From positions 686,497 through 750,496 of the forward strand of contig CAKUPQ010000001.1 of assembly GCA_934675205.1 (NCBI GenBank): a stretch of 64,000 nucleotides of DNA, read 5' to 3'. Under the pieces are notes generated by a model. It was not told the origin of the DNA. It worked only from the letters and a program-made list of their open reading frames with translations, and made no database searches. Numbering within the stretch: the stretch's first letter is position 1; every line of letters starts with the position of its first letter. Made by a program: the position numbers and the translations under genes. This DNA is from an uncultured Flavobacteriaceae bacterium. GTDB lineage: Bacteria; Bacteroidota; Bacteroidia; Flavobacteriales; Flavobacteriaceae. This document shows, in pieces, positions 1 through 7,190 of the stretch.

Positions 1-158
1 AGTTTGCTCCGCTTTTTGTAGGATTTTTAGCAGCTTTTATTTCGGGACTTTTTGCCTGTAAGTGGATGATTGGATTTGTCAAAAAAGCGAAACTTAAATA
101 TTTTTCTGTTTATTGTACGATTGTCGGGCTTTTTGTGATTGTTTATACTTTTGTTTGA
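1..158 (+). CDS. uppP: undecaprenyl-diphosphatase UppP (BacA), C-terminal fragment cut by window edge
   Basis: Only the last 51 codons are present; reading begins in frame at base 3 and ends at TGA 156-158. The peptide ([21 protein letters not shown], then [19 protein letters not shown]) matches the C-terminal membrane helices of UppP, with the hydrophobic [12 protein letters not shown] segment and a last helix ending at the stop. UppP dephosphorylates undecaprenyl diphosphate to recycle the lipid carrier for cell-wall precursors. Its position before truB is a common flavobacterial order, which supports the call. The catalytic region lies outside the window. Confidence 0.8.
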   Translation, partial: FAPLFVGFLAAFISGLFACKWMIGFVKKAKLKYFSVYCTIVGLFVIVYTFV

Positions 159-160
159 TT

Positions 161-191
161 GAGAAAATAGAAAACAGAACATAGAGAATAG
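161..191 (+). repeat. dispersed intergenic repeat, AACAGAACATAGAGAATAGA family, copy 1
   Basis: The short gap after uppP is made of purine-rich words (GAAAATAG, AAAACAGAACATAGAGAATAG). The same words recur at 42321-42360 on this strand and at 11795-11826 on the other strand. It directly abuts the start codon at 192, so it supplies the leader of the next gene. Confidence 0.6.
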
Positions 192-593
192 ATGATAACA
201 ATAGCTCGATTTCAATATACTTCAGAAGCCATTATTATTCAAGGAAGATTAGAAGCTGAAGGAATAAGAACTTTTTTAGCTGATAGTCTGACTATTGATA
301 CAGACCCTTTAGTGAGTAATGCAATCGGAGGAGTAAAATTACAAGTTTGGGAAGAAGATGTTGAAAAAGCAAAAGCTGTTTTAAATGAGATTTCTCGCTA
401 TTCTGTTGATGATAATGGAAATGCTATTCAATGTCCGAAATGCGAAAACAACAAAGTTGAAATGGTTACTTCAATATTTGATATAAAATCATTTTTTGCT
501 TTTATGGTTGGACTGTTTTCTCTTTCACTTCCTTTATATATGAAACAAAAGTACAGATGTTCGAAATGTGGTTTTGAATTTACCAAATCGTAA
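192..593 (+). CDS. DUF2007-type protein with a split CxxC pair
   Basis: This 133-residue protein begins with a DUF2007-like (putative signal-transducing) domain over about residues 1-70: ITIARFQYTSEAIIIQGRLE, then a beta-alpha-beta core with IGGVKLQVWEEDVEKAKAVL. The C-terminal part has two cysteine pairs, CPKC near residue 80 and CSKC near residue 124, separated by a hydrophobic stretch (FFAFMVGLFSLSLPLY). The cysteines look like a zinc ribbon. Function is unknown. It sits between uppP and truB and is probably co-transcribed with them. The ATG at 192 fits the domain start exactly. Confidence 0.7.
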   Translation: MITIARFQYTSEAIIIQGRLEAEGIRTFLADSLTIDTDPLVSNAIGGVKLQVWEEDVEKAKAVLNEISRYSVDDNGNAIQCPKCENNKVEMVTSIFDIKSFFAFMVGLFSLSLPLYMKQKYRCSKCGFEFTKS

Positions 594-623
594 TTCGTAA
601 TTTTTAATTCGTAATTGAAACTG

Positions 624-1307
624 ATGGAAGAACAAAACCAGTACCAACTCGGAAAAATTTTACTCATTGACAAACCTTTGACTTGGAGTTCGTTTCAGGC
701 TGTCAATAAGATAAAATACACCTTAAAACGAAAATACAGTCTTCCGAAATCCTTTAAAATCGGACACGCAGGAACACTTGACCCTCTTGCTACGGGACTT
801 TTGATTATCTGTACCGGAAAATTCACTAAAAAAATTTCCGAATTACAGGGAATGATTAAAGAATATACCGGAACAATTACTCTTGGAGCAACCACTCCGT
901 CTTATGATTTGGAAACCGAAGTTGATAAAACCTATCCAACCGAGCATATTACAGAAGATTTAATCCGAGAAACCACAAAGCAATTCATCGGAGAAATTGA
1001 CCAAAAACCACCTGTTTTTTCGGCTATCAAAAAAGACGGAAAACGATTGTACGAACACGCACGAGCTGGAGAAGAAGTCGAAATTCAATCCCGAAAAGTT
1101 AGTATTTACGAATTTGAAATCACCCGAATTGCACCTCCCGAAATTGATTTTAGAGTAGTGTGTAGCAAAGGGACGTATATTCGTTCTCTCGCTTATGATT
1201 TCGGAAAAGCTCTCAATTCAGGAGCATATTTATCCGCTTTACGAAGAACCAAAATCGGAGATTTTTCGATTGAAGATGCTGTAAAGATTGAAGAGTTTGA
1301 GGGATAG
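624..1307 (+). CDS. truB: tRNA pseudouridine-55 synthase TruB
   Basis: TruB converts U55 in the tRNA T-loop to pseudouridine. The catalytic motif GHAGTLDPLATG is present with the nucleophilic aspartate at about residue 53, followed by the family motifs YTGTITLGATTPSYDLE and CSKGTYIRSLAYDFG. At about 227 residues it is the short form that lacks the C-terminal PUA domain of the enterobacterial enzyme, usual in Bacteroidota. I chose the ATG at 624; an in-frame TTG at 615 is also open. The gap before it is built of ATTCGTAATT repeats. Confidence 0.95.
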   Translation: MEEQNQYQLGKILLIDKPLTWSSFQAVNKIKYTLKRKYSLPKSFKIGHAGTLDPLATGLLIICTGKFTKKISELQGMIKEYTGTITLGATTPSYDLETEVDKTYPTEHITEDLIRETTKQFIGEIDQKPPVFSAIKKDGKRLYEHARAGEEVEIQSRKVSIYEFEITRIAPPEIDFRVVCSKGTYIRSLAYDFGKALNSGAYLSALRRTKIGDFSIEDAVKIEEFEG

Positions 1308-1342
1308 CACAATTTCGTTTCTAAAAAACCAAAAATTCTTTA

Positions 1343-1350
1343 TACTTTTG
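1343..1350 (+). promoter_or_regulatory. -7 promoter element TACTTTTG upstream of bifunctional nuclease
   Basis: TACTTTTG matches the Bacteroidota -7 consensus TAnnTTTG and lies 24 bases before the ATG at 1375. I see no clear TTG at the expected upstream spacing, so this is a half-site only. Confidence 0.45.
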
Positions 1351-1374
1351 TGAGATTGAAGATTTTGATTTAAA

Positions 1375-1986
1375 ATGAGTTTAGTAAAACTGTCTATAAA
1401 AGGGATTTCGTACAGCCAGACACAAAACGGAGCTTACGCTTTGATTCTGAATGAGGTTGATGGAGAGAGAAAGTTACCGATTGTGATTGGAGCTTTTGAG
1501 GCACAATCGATTGCTATTGCTTTGGAGAAAGAGATAAAACCTCCGAGACCACTTACACACGATTTGTTTAAAAATTTTGCGGATAGATTCGATATTGTCG
1601 TAAAACAGGTCATCATTCACAAGTTGGTTGACGGAATTTTCTATTCGAGTATTATTTGCGAACGGGACAGAATCGAGGAAATCATTGATGCTCGTACTTC
1701 TGATGCGATTGCGTTGGCTTTGCGTTTTGAAGCACCGATTTTTACGTACAAAAACATTTTGGACAAAGCGGGAATTTATCTTCAGGTAAATCCTTTTGAG
1801 CCTGAACAAAAAGAAGACGACCCTTTGGATTTGACAGAGGTACAGAGCAATCCTGTAAGTGCCGAAATGACCTATACCAACCATACGACAGAAGAATTAT
1901 ACGAGCTTTTGGAACTTGCTGTAAACAGTGAAGATTACGAAAAAGCAGTAAAAATCAGAGATGAAATATCTCGTAGAGAAAAATAA
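1375..1986 (+). CDS. bifunctional nuclease family protein (DUF151) with C-terminal UVR motif
   Basis: The N-terminal ~135 residues form a DUF151/bifunctional nuclease domain: KLSIKGISYSQTQNGAYALI, then RKLPIVIGAFEAQSIAIALE and RTSDAIALALRFEAPIFTY. The C-terminus (about 168-203: TTEELYELLELAVNSEDYEK, then AVKIRDEISRREK) is a UvrB/UvrC-type helical interaction motif. This DUF151+UVR architecture is the standard Bacteroidota form. The biochemical role here is inferred; family members have reported nuclease activity and stress roles. The stop TAA (1984-1986) overlaps the first base or two of the RNA element that follows. Confidence 0.85.
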   Translation: MSLVKLSIKGISYSQTQNGAYALILNEVDGERKLPIVIGAFEAQSIAIALEKEIKPPRPLTHDLFKNFADRFDIVVKQVIIHKLVDGIFYSSIICERDRIEEIIDARTSDAIALALRFEAPIFTYKNILDKAGIYLQVNPFEPEQKEDDPLDLTEVQSNPVSAEMTYTNHTTEELYELLELAVNSEDYEKAVKIRDEISRREK

Positions 1987-2080
1987 TGAAATGCCCAAAC
2001 ACAAAGGGTTTTTGAACTCGTGAGAGTATGGTTGCGGGCATTCCGTCTGACCGATAAAAGCAAATAAAGATAAACAGATG
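1985..2080 (+). promoter_or_regulatory. structured leader element, copy 1 (candidate start-codon-sequestering RNA)
   Basis: Directly visible: a 7-bp stem AATGCCC (1990-1996)/GGGCATT (2036-2042) encloses a hairpin ACTC-GTGA-GAGT (about 2016-2027). It is followed by CGTCTG (2044-2049) and ACCGATAAAA. CGTCTG is complementary, with one G-U pair, to CAGATG (2075-2080), which contains the start codon of the next gene, across a 25-base loop. A second copy with the same plan lies before meaB at 31635-31771. I do not recognise the class. A short reading frame through the element (M-V-A-G-I-P-S-D-R-stop from 2028) is an alternative explanation for part of the conservation. Confidence 0.6.
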
Positions 2081-2293
2081 AAACATCTTTTTCTTGGAAA
2101 TAATTGGATAAAAACAGGACTAAAATTCGGATTCCTGATGTTTCTGATAGTAGGAATTGCCTTTGCTGTTTTGCAGGGAAAAATGTTGTCGTGGCTTTAT
2201 CTTGGAATAAATTTCGTAATAATGATGCTCGGAGGTTTGGTTTACGGACTTCTGATGAAAATATATTTTACATTGACCAGCAAAAGAAAATAG
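2078..2293 (+). CDS. small two-helix membrane protein, unknown function
   Basis: 71 residues starting MKHLFLGNNW, with two hydrophobic segments at about residues 15-33 (KFGFLMFLIVGIAFAVL) and 38-63 (WLYLGINFVIMMLGGLVYGLL), then a short basic tail (TSKRK). I do not recognise a family. An overlapping frame (2104-2319) is open too, but its product is not hydrophobic or protein-like. The start codon is the last three bases of the CAGATG strand of the structured leader element, so its translation may be controlled by RNA folding. It precedes thyA by 32 bases. Confidence 0.6.
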   Translation: MKHLFLGNNWIKTGLKFGFLMFLIVGIAFAVLQGKMLSWLYLGINFVIMMLGGLVYGLLMKIYFTLTSKRK

Positions 2294-2325
2294 ACAGCCG
2301 ACAACTGACAACCAAATAACTGAAA

Positions 2326-3150
2326 ATGAAACAATATTTAGATTTAGTACAACACGTTTTAGACAACGGAACTCAAAAAGGCGACCGAACAGGACTTGGA
2401 ACAAAAAGTGTTTTTGGCTACCAAATGCGGTTTGATTTGAGTGAGGGGTTTCCTTTGGTTACGACCAAAAAAATACATTTTAAATCTGTCGTTCACGAGC
2501 TTTTATGGTTTTTGAAAGGAGATACGAATATTGCCTACCTAAAAGAAAACGGAGTCCGTATTTGGGATGAATGGGCTGACGAAAACGGAGATTTAGGACC
2601 TGTTTACGGACATCAATGGAGGAATTGGGATAGCCAAGAAATCGACCAGATTTCCGAACTTGTCGAAATGCTGAAAACCAATCCGAACAGCAGAAGAATG
2701 CTTATTTCGGCTTGGAATCCGTCTGTTTTACCTGATACTTCAAAGTCTTTTGCCGAAAATGTAGCAGACGGAAAAGTAGCACTTCCTCCGTGCCACGCAT
2801 TTTTTCAGTTTTATGTAGCAGACGGAAAATTGTCTTGTCAGCTGTACCAAAGAAGTGCAGATATTTTCTTGGGAGTGCCTTTTAATATTGCTTCGTATGC
2901 TTTATTGGTTTTGATGATTGCACAGGTAACAGGCTTAAAAGCAGGAGAATTTATCCATACATTTGGAGATGCTCACATTTACAACAACCATTTCGAGCAG
3001 TTGGAATTACAGCTTTCGAGAGAGCCGAAAAAACTTCCGAAAATGATACTCAACCCGCAAGTAAACAATATTTTTGATTTCAAATTTGAGGATTTTACTT
3101 TGGTTGATTATGACCCGCACCCTCTTATTAAAGGAGTTGTGGCGGTTTAA
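2326..3150 (+). CDS. thyA: thymidylate synthase ThyA
   Basis: ThyA methylates dUMP to dTMP using methylene-tetrahydrofolate. Motifs in order: [18 protein letters not shown] near residues 14-31, the [10 protein letters not shown] segment near 123-132, and the catalytic cysteine at about residue 156 in [13 protein letters not shown]. The folate/dUMP-binding [20 protein letters not shown] follows. The 274 residues include a short insertion before the catalytic cysteine relative to the 264-residue E. coli enzyme. The short leader contains ACAGCCGACAACTGACAACC-type low-complexity sequence. Confidence 0.97.
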   Translation: MKQYLDLVQHVLDNGTQKGDRTGLGTKSVFGYQMRFDLSEGFPLVTTKKIHFKSVVHELLWFLKGDTNIAYLKENGVRIWDEWADENGDLGPVYGHQWRNWDSQEIDQISELVEMLKTNPNSRRMLISAWNPSVLPDTSKSFAENVADGKVALPPCHAFFQFYVADGKLSCQLYQRSADIFLGVPFNIASYALLVLMIAQVTGLKAGEFIHTFGDAHIYNNHFEQLELQLSREPKKLPKMILNPQVNNIFDFKFEDFTLVDYDPHPLIKGVVAV

Positions 3151-3160
3151 TCCGTATTCT

Positions 3161-3197
3161 GTCATTGCGAACGAAACGAAGTGGAGTGTGGCAATCT
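3161..3197 (+). repeat. dispersed repeat of the GTCATTGCGA...GCAATCT family, forward copy
   Basis: GTCATTGCGAACGAAACGAA followed by GTGGAGTGTGGCAATCT, just after the thyA stop. A reverse-oriented relative (GATTGCTTCGTTTCTCGCAA, then TGAC) occupies 4351-4374, so the two copies bracket the DUF3592 gene. A third relative is at 58559-58584. Confidence 0.7.
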
Positions 3198-3229
3198 ATC
3201 TGAATATGAAAATTTAAAAATACTACAAA

Positions 3230-4351
3230 ATGGAAAAAAGGGAGAATTTAATCCAAGAGGCTCTAAAAAGATATAAAAGAGGAGGGTCGCTTGTAAGAAT
3301 AAAAGAATATTTTATTTCTGAAGAAATTGAGGAACCCGAAGTTGATAATTATGTTGAGGAAACGTACAAACTGTATTTTGAAGAAAAATATCCTGAATTT
3401 ACAAAGCGAAACAAGAGGCTGTTTATTCTGAATACCGCGTTAGCTGTACTGACTTTTATTGTGTTTTATTTTTTCCTTGATAAAACTTCGATGAGAAATT
3501 ACCCTGTAATGACTTCGTTATTAGGAACAGGAATTATGCTTTTCTTCAGTTATAATGCTTTTTTCTATTATAATTCGTGGGAAAAAGAAAAAATTTACGA
3601 ATCATTAAAATATAATCCCGAACAAAAACCGACTTATCATTTTATATTATTTTTTCTGATGGCAATACCTGCCTTAATTCCTTTTTTAATATTGATGTTC
3701 AGTTATGAAAACGCAATAGAAAAGCAGATACAATTAAACGGAATTCAGGTTCAGGCAGAAGTAGTAAATATGTATGAGCAATCTTTTTCGAGAAGAGGAA
3801 GAACCCATAAGTCATATTATGTAGTGGCTAAATTTTCTGATGAAAATGGAAAACCCTATCAGATACAAAAAGAAGTTACAAACATTCATCAGTTTTATAA
3901 CGGACAGAAAATCAATATTATTTACGATAAAAACAATCCGCAAAATGTAGAGTTTTTAACTGATGCATCCAAGCTTAAAAAATTTACCAAATCTATTAAA
4001 ATGGAACACCTCTTTGAGCTTATGCATTTAGAAAAGTCGGAACAATTACAAAAGCTAAACAGCATTAATGAGGGGTGGGCAGAAGAAAGTGGAGGAGCAT
4101 ATTATCATCAAATGTATGGACAGGTAATTGAAATAATAGACGGAACGATAGTTTTTGCAGGTAATAAGCAAACATTAAATTTACAGGATTTTGCAAAGGA
4201 CGTACAAAATATGGGATTCAAAAGAGTTAATAATGATGTTAAATCATATGCTTTAGGCACAATGTTTAAGTTTGAAAGTCAAAGTCAAGAAGTTGTTATG
4301 GACTCGAAACATAACGGAATTGTTGTGATAAAGGTTTCCAATAAAAATTAG
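3230..4351 (+). CDS. membrane protein with DUF3592-like domain
   Basis: 373 residues. The N-terminal ~60 residues are charged and helical. Two membrane pairs follow: about 63-80 (LFILNTALAVLTFIVFYFFL) with 92-112, and about 138-163 (FILFFLMAIPALIPFLILMF). A soluble region from about 172 to 235 (GIQVQAEVVNMYEQSFSRRG, then YYVVAKFSDENGKPYQIQKE, then IIYDKNNPQNVEF) resembles DUF3592. The remaining ~140 residues show no motif I recognise. The gene is bracketed by inverted repeat copies at 3161-3197 and 4351-4374, and the last base of its TAG stop is the first base of the second copy. Confidence 0.6.
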   Translation: MEKRENLIQEALKRYKRGGSLVRIKEYFISEEIEEPEVDNYVEETYKLYFEEKYPEFTKRNKRLFILNTALAVLTFIVFYFFLDKTSMRNYPVMTSLLGTGIMLFFSYNAFFYYNSWEKEKIYESLKYNPEQKPTYHFILFFLMAIPALIPFLILMFSYENAIEKQIQLNGIQVQAEVVNMYEQSFSRRGRTHKSYYVVAKFSDENGKPYQIQKEVTNIHQFYNGQKINIIYDKNNPQNVEFLTDASKLKKFTKSIKMEHLFELMHLEKSEQLQKLNSINEGWAEESGGAYYHQMYGQVIEIIDGTIVFAGNKQTLNLQDFAKDVQNMGFKRVNNDVKSYALGTMFKFESQSQEVVMDSKHNGIVVIKVSNKN

Positions 4352-4374
4352 ATTGCTTCGTTTCTCGCAATGAC
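4351..4374 (-). repeat. dispersed repeat of the GTCATTGCGA family, reverse copy
   Basis: Read on the minus strand it is GTCATTGCGAGAAACGAAGC followed by AATC, matching the ends of the copy at 3161-3197 in opposite orientation. It overlaps the stop codon of the upstream gene by one base. Confidence 0.7.
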
Positions 4375-4388
4375 AAATCCGAAATAAA

Positions 4389-4685
4389 ATGTTTATAAGA
4401 ATAGTAAAAATGAGTTTCCACCCCGAAAAAGTCGAAGCTTTTTTGGAGAATTTCCATAAGAACAAGGAGCATATCCGAAATTTTAAGGGGAATACTTTTT
4501 TGGAATTATATCAAGACAAAAGCAATAAATCGGTGTTTTTTACGTATAGCATTTGGGAAAGCGAACAAGATTTGGAAAACTACCGAAATTCGGAATTATT
4601 TAATGAGGTCTGGACATTTACCAAAGCCTTGTTTAATGACAAACCACAGGCTTGGAGTGTCGATAAATTAGAAAGTCTTCCGTAA
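4389..4685 (+). CDS. small antibiotic-biosynthesis-monooxygenase (ABM) fold protein
   Basis: 98 residues: MFIRIVKMSFHPEKVEAFLE, then KEHIRNFKGNTFLELYQDKS and SVFFTYSIWESEQDLENYRN. The pattern of strand, helix, strand-turn-strand and WESEQDLENYR is typical of the ferredoxin-like ABM domain found in small quinol or heme monooxygenases. No specific substrate can be inferred. It is 26 bases before gldF and may be co-transcribed, but has no known role in gliding. Confidence 0.7.
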   Translation: MFIRIVKMSFHPEKVEAFLENFHKNKEHIRNFKGNTFLELYQDKSNKSVFFTYSIWESEQDLENYRNSELFNEVWTFTKALFNDKPQAWSVDKLESLP

Positions 4686-4711
4686 ACACGATTAAACAAT
4701 TAAACAAGAAA

Positions 4712-5437
4712 ATGAAATCAATATTATTTAGGGAAATACAATCTTTTTTTGGTTCGCTTATCGGTTATTTGGTAATAGCTGTTTTTTTGCTGTTGAACGG
4801 GTTGTTTTTGTGGGTTTTTCAGGGAGATTTCAACATTTTGGACAACTCTTTTGCTGATTTAACCCCGTTTTTTACGTTAGCACCTTGGGTTTTGATTTTT
4901 CTGATTCCTGCTGTTACAATGCGAAGTTTTTCCGATGAAAAAAAACAGGGAACATTGGAGCTGTTGCTTACCAAACCACTTTCGGTTTGGCAGATTGTAA
5001 ACGGAAAATTCTTCGGAGCTTTTTTGCTGATTATCATTGCTTTACTTCCGACTTTGATTTATGTCTATGTGATTTACGGACTTACAAGCCCTCCGACTAT
5101 TATTGATTCAGGAAGTATTATTGGGTCGTATTTCGGGTTGCTTTTTCTGATTGCAGGATATACAGCTGTCGGAATTTTCACTTCTATCCTTACAGAAAAT
5201 CAGATTGTAGCCTTTATTCTGGCTGTTTTTTTGTGCTTTTTGCTGTATTTCGGAATGGAAGGATTAGCCTCACAATTTTCGCCTTATAACGATTTTGTTG
5301 CCTCATTAGGAATGGATTATCATTTCAAAAGTATCAATCGTGGAGTTTTGGACACTCGGGATATTATTTATTTTTTGAGTGTTGCGATTCTGTTTTTATC
5401 ATTAACCGTTTTTAAACTTAAATCCCTGAAAAATTAG
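4712..5437 (+). CDS. gldF: gliding motility ABC transporter permease GldF
   Basis: 241 residues with six predicted membrane helices and the ABC-2 type features MRSFSDEKKQGTLELLLTKP (about 70-89) and VNGKFFGAFLLIIIALLPTL. In Flavobacterium, GldF works with GldG and the ATPase GldA; the three genes are needed for gliding and normal T9SS function. gldG follows directly, and no gldA is in this window, as expected since gldA is usually unlinked. A palindromic repeat sits in the short gap before gldG. Confidence 0.93.
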   Translation: MKSILFREIQSFFGSLIGYLVIAVFLLLNGLFLWVFQGDFNILDNSFADLTPFFTLAPWVLIFLIPAVTMRSFSDEKKQGTLELLLTKPLSVWQIVNGKFFGAFLLIIIALLPTLIYVYVIYGLTSPPTIIDSGSIIGSYFGLLFLIAGYTAVGIFTSILTENQIVAFILAVFLCFLLYFGMEGLASQFSPYNDFVASLGMDYHFKSINRGVLDTRDIIYFLSVAILFLSLTVFKLKSLKN

Positions 5438-5438
5438 T

Positions 5439-5471
5439 AAACCTGACAGGTTTTTGAAACCTGTCAGGTTT
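5439..5471 (+). repeat. double palindrome AAACCTGACAGGTTT/AAACCTGTCAGGTTT between gldF and gldG
   Basis: Arms 5439-5453 and 5457-5471 are perfect 15-base inverted repeats with a 3-base loop, and each arm is itself palindromic around its centre base. It has no U-tract beyond the arm and lies inside the gldF-gldG operon. I therefore call it a dispersed palindromic repeat rather than a terminator; it could still stabilise mRNA ends. Confidence 0.65.
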
Positions 5472-5492
5472 GGACTTTAAAAATACAACTTG

Positions 5493-7169
5493 ATGAAAGC
5501 TCAAAATAAGAACAATATCAAACAGCTTGTTTATGTGATTTTAGGGATTATTGCCTTGAATTTTATCGGAGGTTTTGTGTATAAACGCTTTGATATGACT
5601 CACGATAAGCGATATACGTTGCAACAAACGACCAAAGATTTGCTGAAACAGGTAAACACCCCTTTGGAGTTTACGATTTTGTTACAGGGAGATGATTTTC
5701 CTTCGGAATTCAGACGTTTGCAACAGGAAACCAAACAGCTTTTGGAGGAATTTAGAGGTATAAACAGCAATATACGTTTTGCTTTTGAAAATCCTTTGGA
5801 GGGAGAACAGGACATAAGTCAGGCAATGTTTGAATTGGATAATTTAGGGCTTACTCCTACGAATATTCCGATTACAAAACAGGGAAATCAGTCGGTTGTA
5901 CGGATTTTTCCTTGGGCTATCGGGTATGATGATATGAATCAAAAATCTGTTCGTGTTCCGCTTTTGGTAAATAATGCGGGAACGTCTGCCTCGGATAACA
6001 TTCAGAAATCGGTTGAACAATTAGAATATGCTTTTGCAGATGCGATTGCAAAACTCACTATAAAAGAAAAGAAAAGCATTGCTATTCTCAAAGGAAACGG
6101 AGAAATTGACGACAAATACATAACCGATTTTATCCTTGGTTTGCAACCGTATTACCAAATAGGAGAATTTGATATAAAAAATCTTCAGGACGATAATGAG
6201 CAGGTCATCAGTAATTTAGACCGATTTGATTTAGCCGTTATTGCCAAACCGACTCAACCTTTTTCCGAAAGGGAAAAATATCTTCTTGACCAATACATAA
6301 TGAAAGGGAAAAAGACGATGTGGTTTATTGACCAAGTGCCTTTTCATTTGGACAGTTTGAGTAATTCTTCCCAAAGTAATGTAGCCTTGGTGGAAAAAGA
6401 TTTGAATCTTGACGATATGTTGTTCAGGTACGGAATACGGATAAATTATAATTTAATTCAGGATTATTATTCCGTTCCGATTACTGTAAAAGACCAAAGC
6501 GGGCAGGAATTGCCTTTGGATTGGTGGTATTCGTTTATGGTTCGTTCCAAAGAAAATCACATCATTAATAAAAGTGTAAATGCAATAAAGCACGAATTTG
6601 CCAACAGCATTGATACGTTAGCAAACGGAATCAAAAAAACGGTTTTGTTGGAAAGTTCAGAAATGTCCCGAACAGTTGGAGTTCCTCAACCGATTGAGCT
6701 TTTTCAGTTTCAAGATATAGAGCCATTTGCAGGAAAACCGAGTATAACGGGAGTTTTGTTGGAGGGAAATTTTACATCAGCTTACAAAAACCGAGTGAAG
6801 CCATTTCAGTATTCCAACCAGAAAGATGACGGAAAAAACGGAAAAATGATTGTCATTTCGGACGGAGATTTTGTGAATTATATGTATGCAAACAAGCGAT
6901 TTTTGGTTAATGGATACGACACGTGGACAAAACAAATCTACGGAAACCGAGATTTTTTGACTAATTCCGTTCATTATCTGCTTGATGAAGAAGGAGTTAT
7001 AAATATCAGAGCCAAAGAAGTAAAACTTGCCTTTTTCGACAAAGACAAAGTCAAAGCGAAATATACTCAATCACAAATCATCACAGTCGGACTTCCGATT
7101 GTTTTATTAGCTCTTTTCGGAGTGGTGTTTAATTATTTGAGGAAAAAGAGATATACTTCTCGTTTATGA
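5493..7169 (+). CDS. gldG: gliding motility ABC transporter substrate-binding subunit GldG
   Basis: 558 residues from the ATG at 5493 (an in-frame TTG precedes it). An N-terminal helix (LVYVILGIIALNFIGGFVYK, about 11-30) is followed by the family segment RFDMTHDKRYTLQQTTKDLL. A large periplasmic domain contains IAILKGNGEIDDKYITDFIL, YLLDQYIMKGKKTMWFIDQV and MIVISDGDFVNY. A C-terminal helix (TVGLPIVLLALFGVVFNYL) ends the protein. This is the complete GldG architecture: a GldF-type auxiliary periplasmic subunit anchored at both ends. It acts with GldF in the inner membrane. Confidence 0.93.
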   Translation: MKAQNKNNIKQLVYVILGIIALNFIGGFVYKRFDMTHDKRYTLQQTTKDLLKQVNTPLEFTILLQGDDFPSEFRRLQQETKQLLEEFRGINSNIRFAFENPLEGEQDISQAMFELDNLGLTPTNIPITKQGNQSVVRIFPWAIGYDDMNQKSVRVPLLVNNAGTSASDNIQKSVEQLEYAFADAIAKLTIKEKKSIAILKGNGEIDDKYITDFILGLQPYYQIGEFDIKNLQDDNEQVISNLDRFDLAVIAKPTQPFSEREKYLLDQYIMKGKKTMWFIDQVPFHLDSLSNSSQSNVALVEKDLNLDDMLFRYGIRINYNLIQDYYSVPITVKDQSGQELPLDWWYSFMVRSKENHIINKSVNAIKHEFANSIDTLANGIKKTVLLESSEMSRTVGVPQPIELFQFQDIEPFAGKPSITGVLLEGNFTSAYKNRVKPFQYSNQKDDGKNGKMIVISDGDFVNYMYANKRFLVNGYDTWTKQIYGNRDFLTNSVHYLLDEEGVINIRAKEVKLAFFDKDKVKAKYTQSQIITVGLPIVLLALFGVVFNYLRKKRYTSRL

Positions 7170-7190
7170 GATTAAACAAAGCTGATTTTT

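Noticed and set aside
1985-2080. Hammerhead-type or other self-cleaving ribozyme
   Set aside because: The CTGA and GAAA-like pieces are present, but the element has CTGACCG, not the conserved CTGANGA core, and the three-stem arrangement does not fit.
2104-2319. Alternative 71-codon ORF overlapping the small membrane protein
   Set aside because: Its product is Arg/Asn-rich without hydrophobic helices or a plausible start context; the 2078 frame encodes two clear membrane helices.
5439-5471. Terminator between gldF and gldG
   Set aside because: A strong palindrome, but lacking a T tract beyond the stem and placed inside an operon. Each arm is itself a palindrome, as in dispersed repeats.
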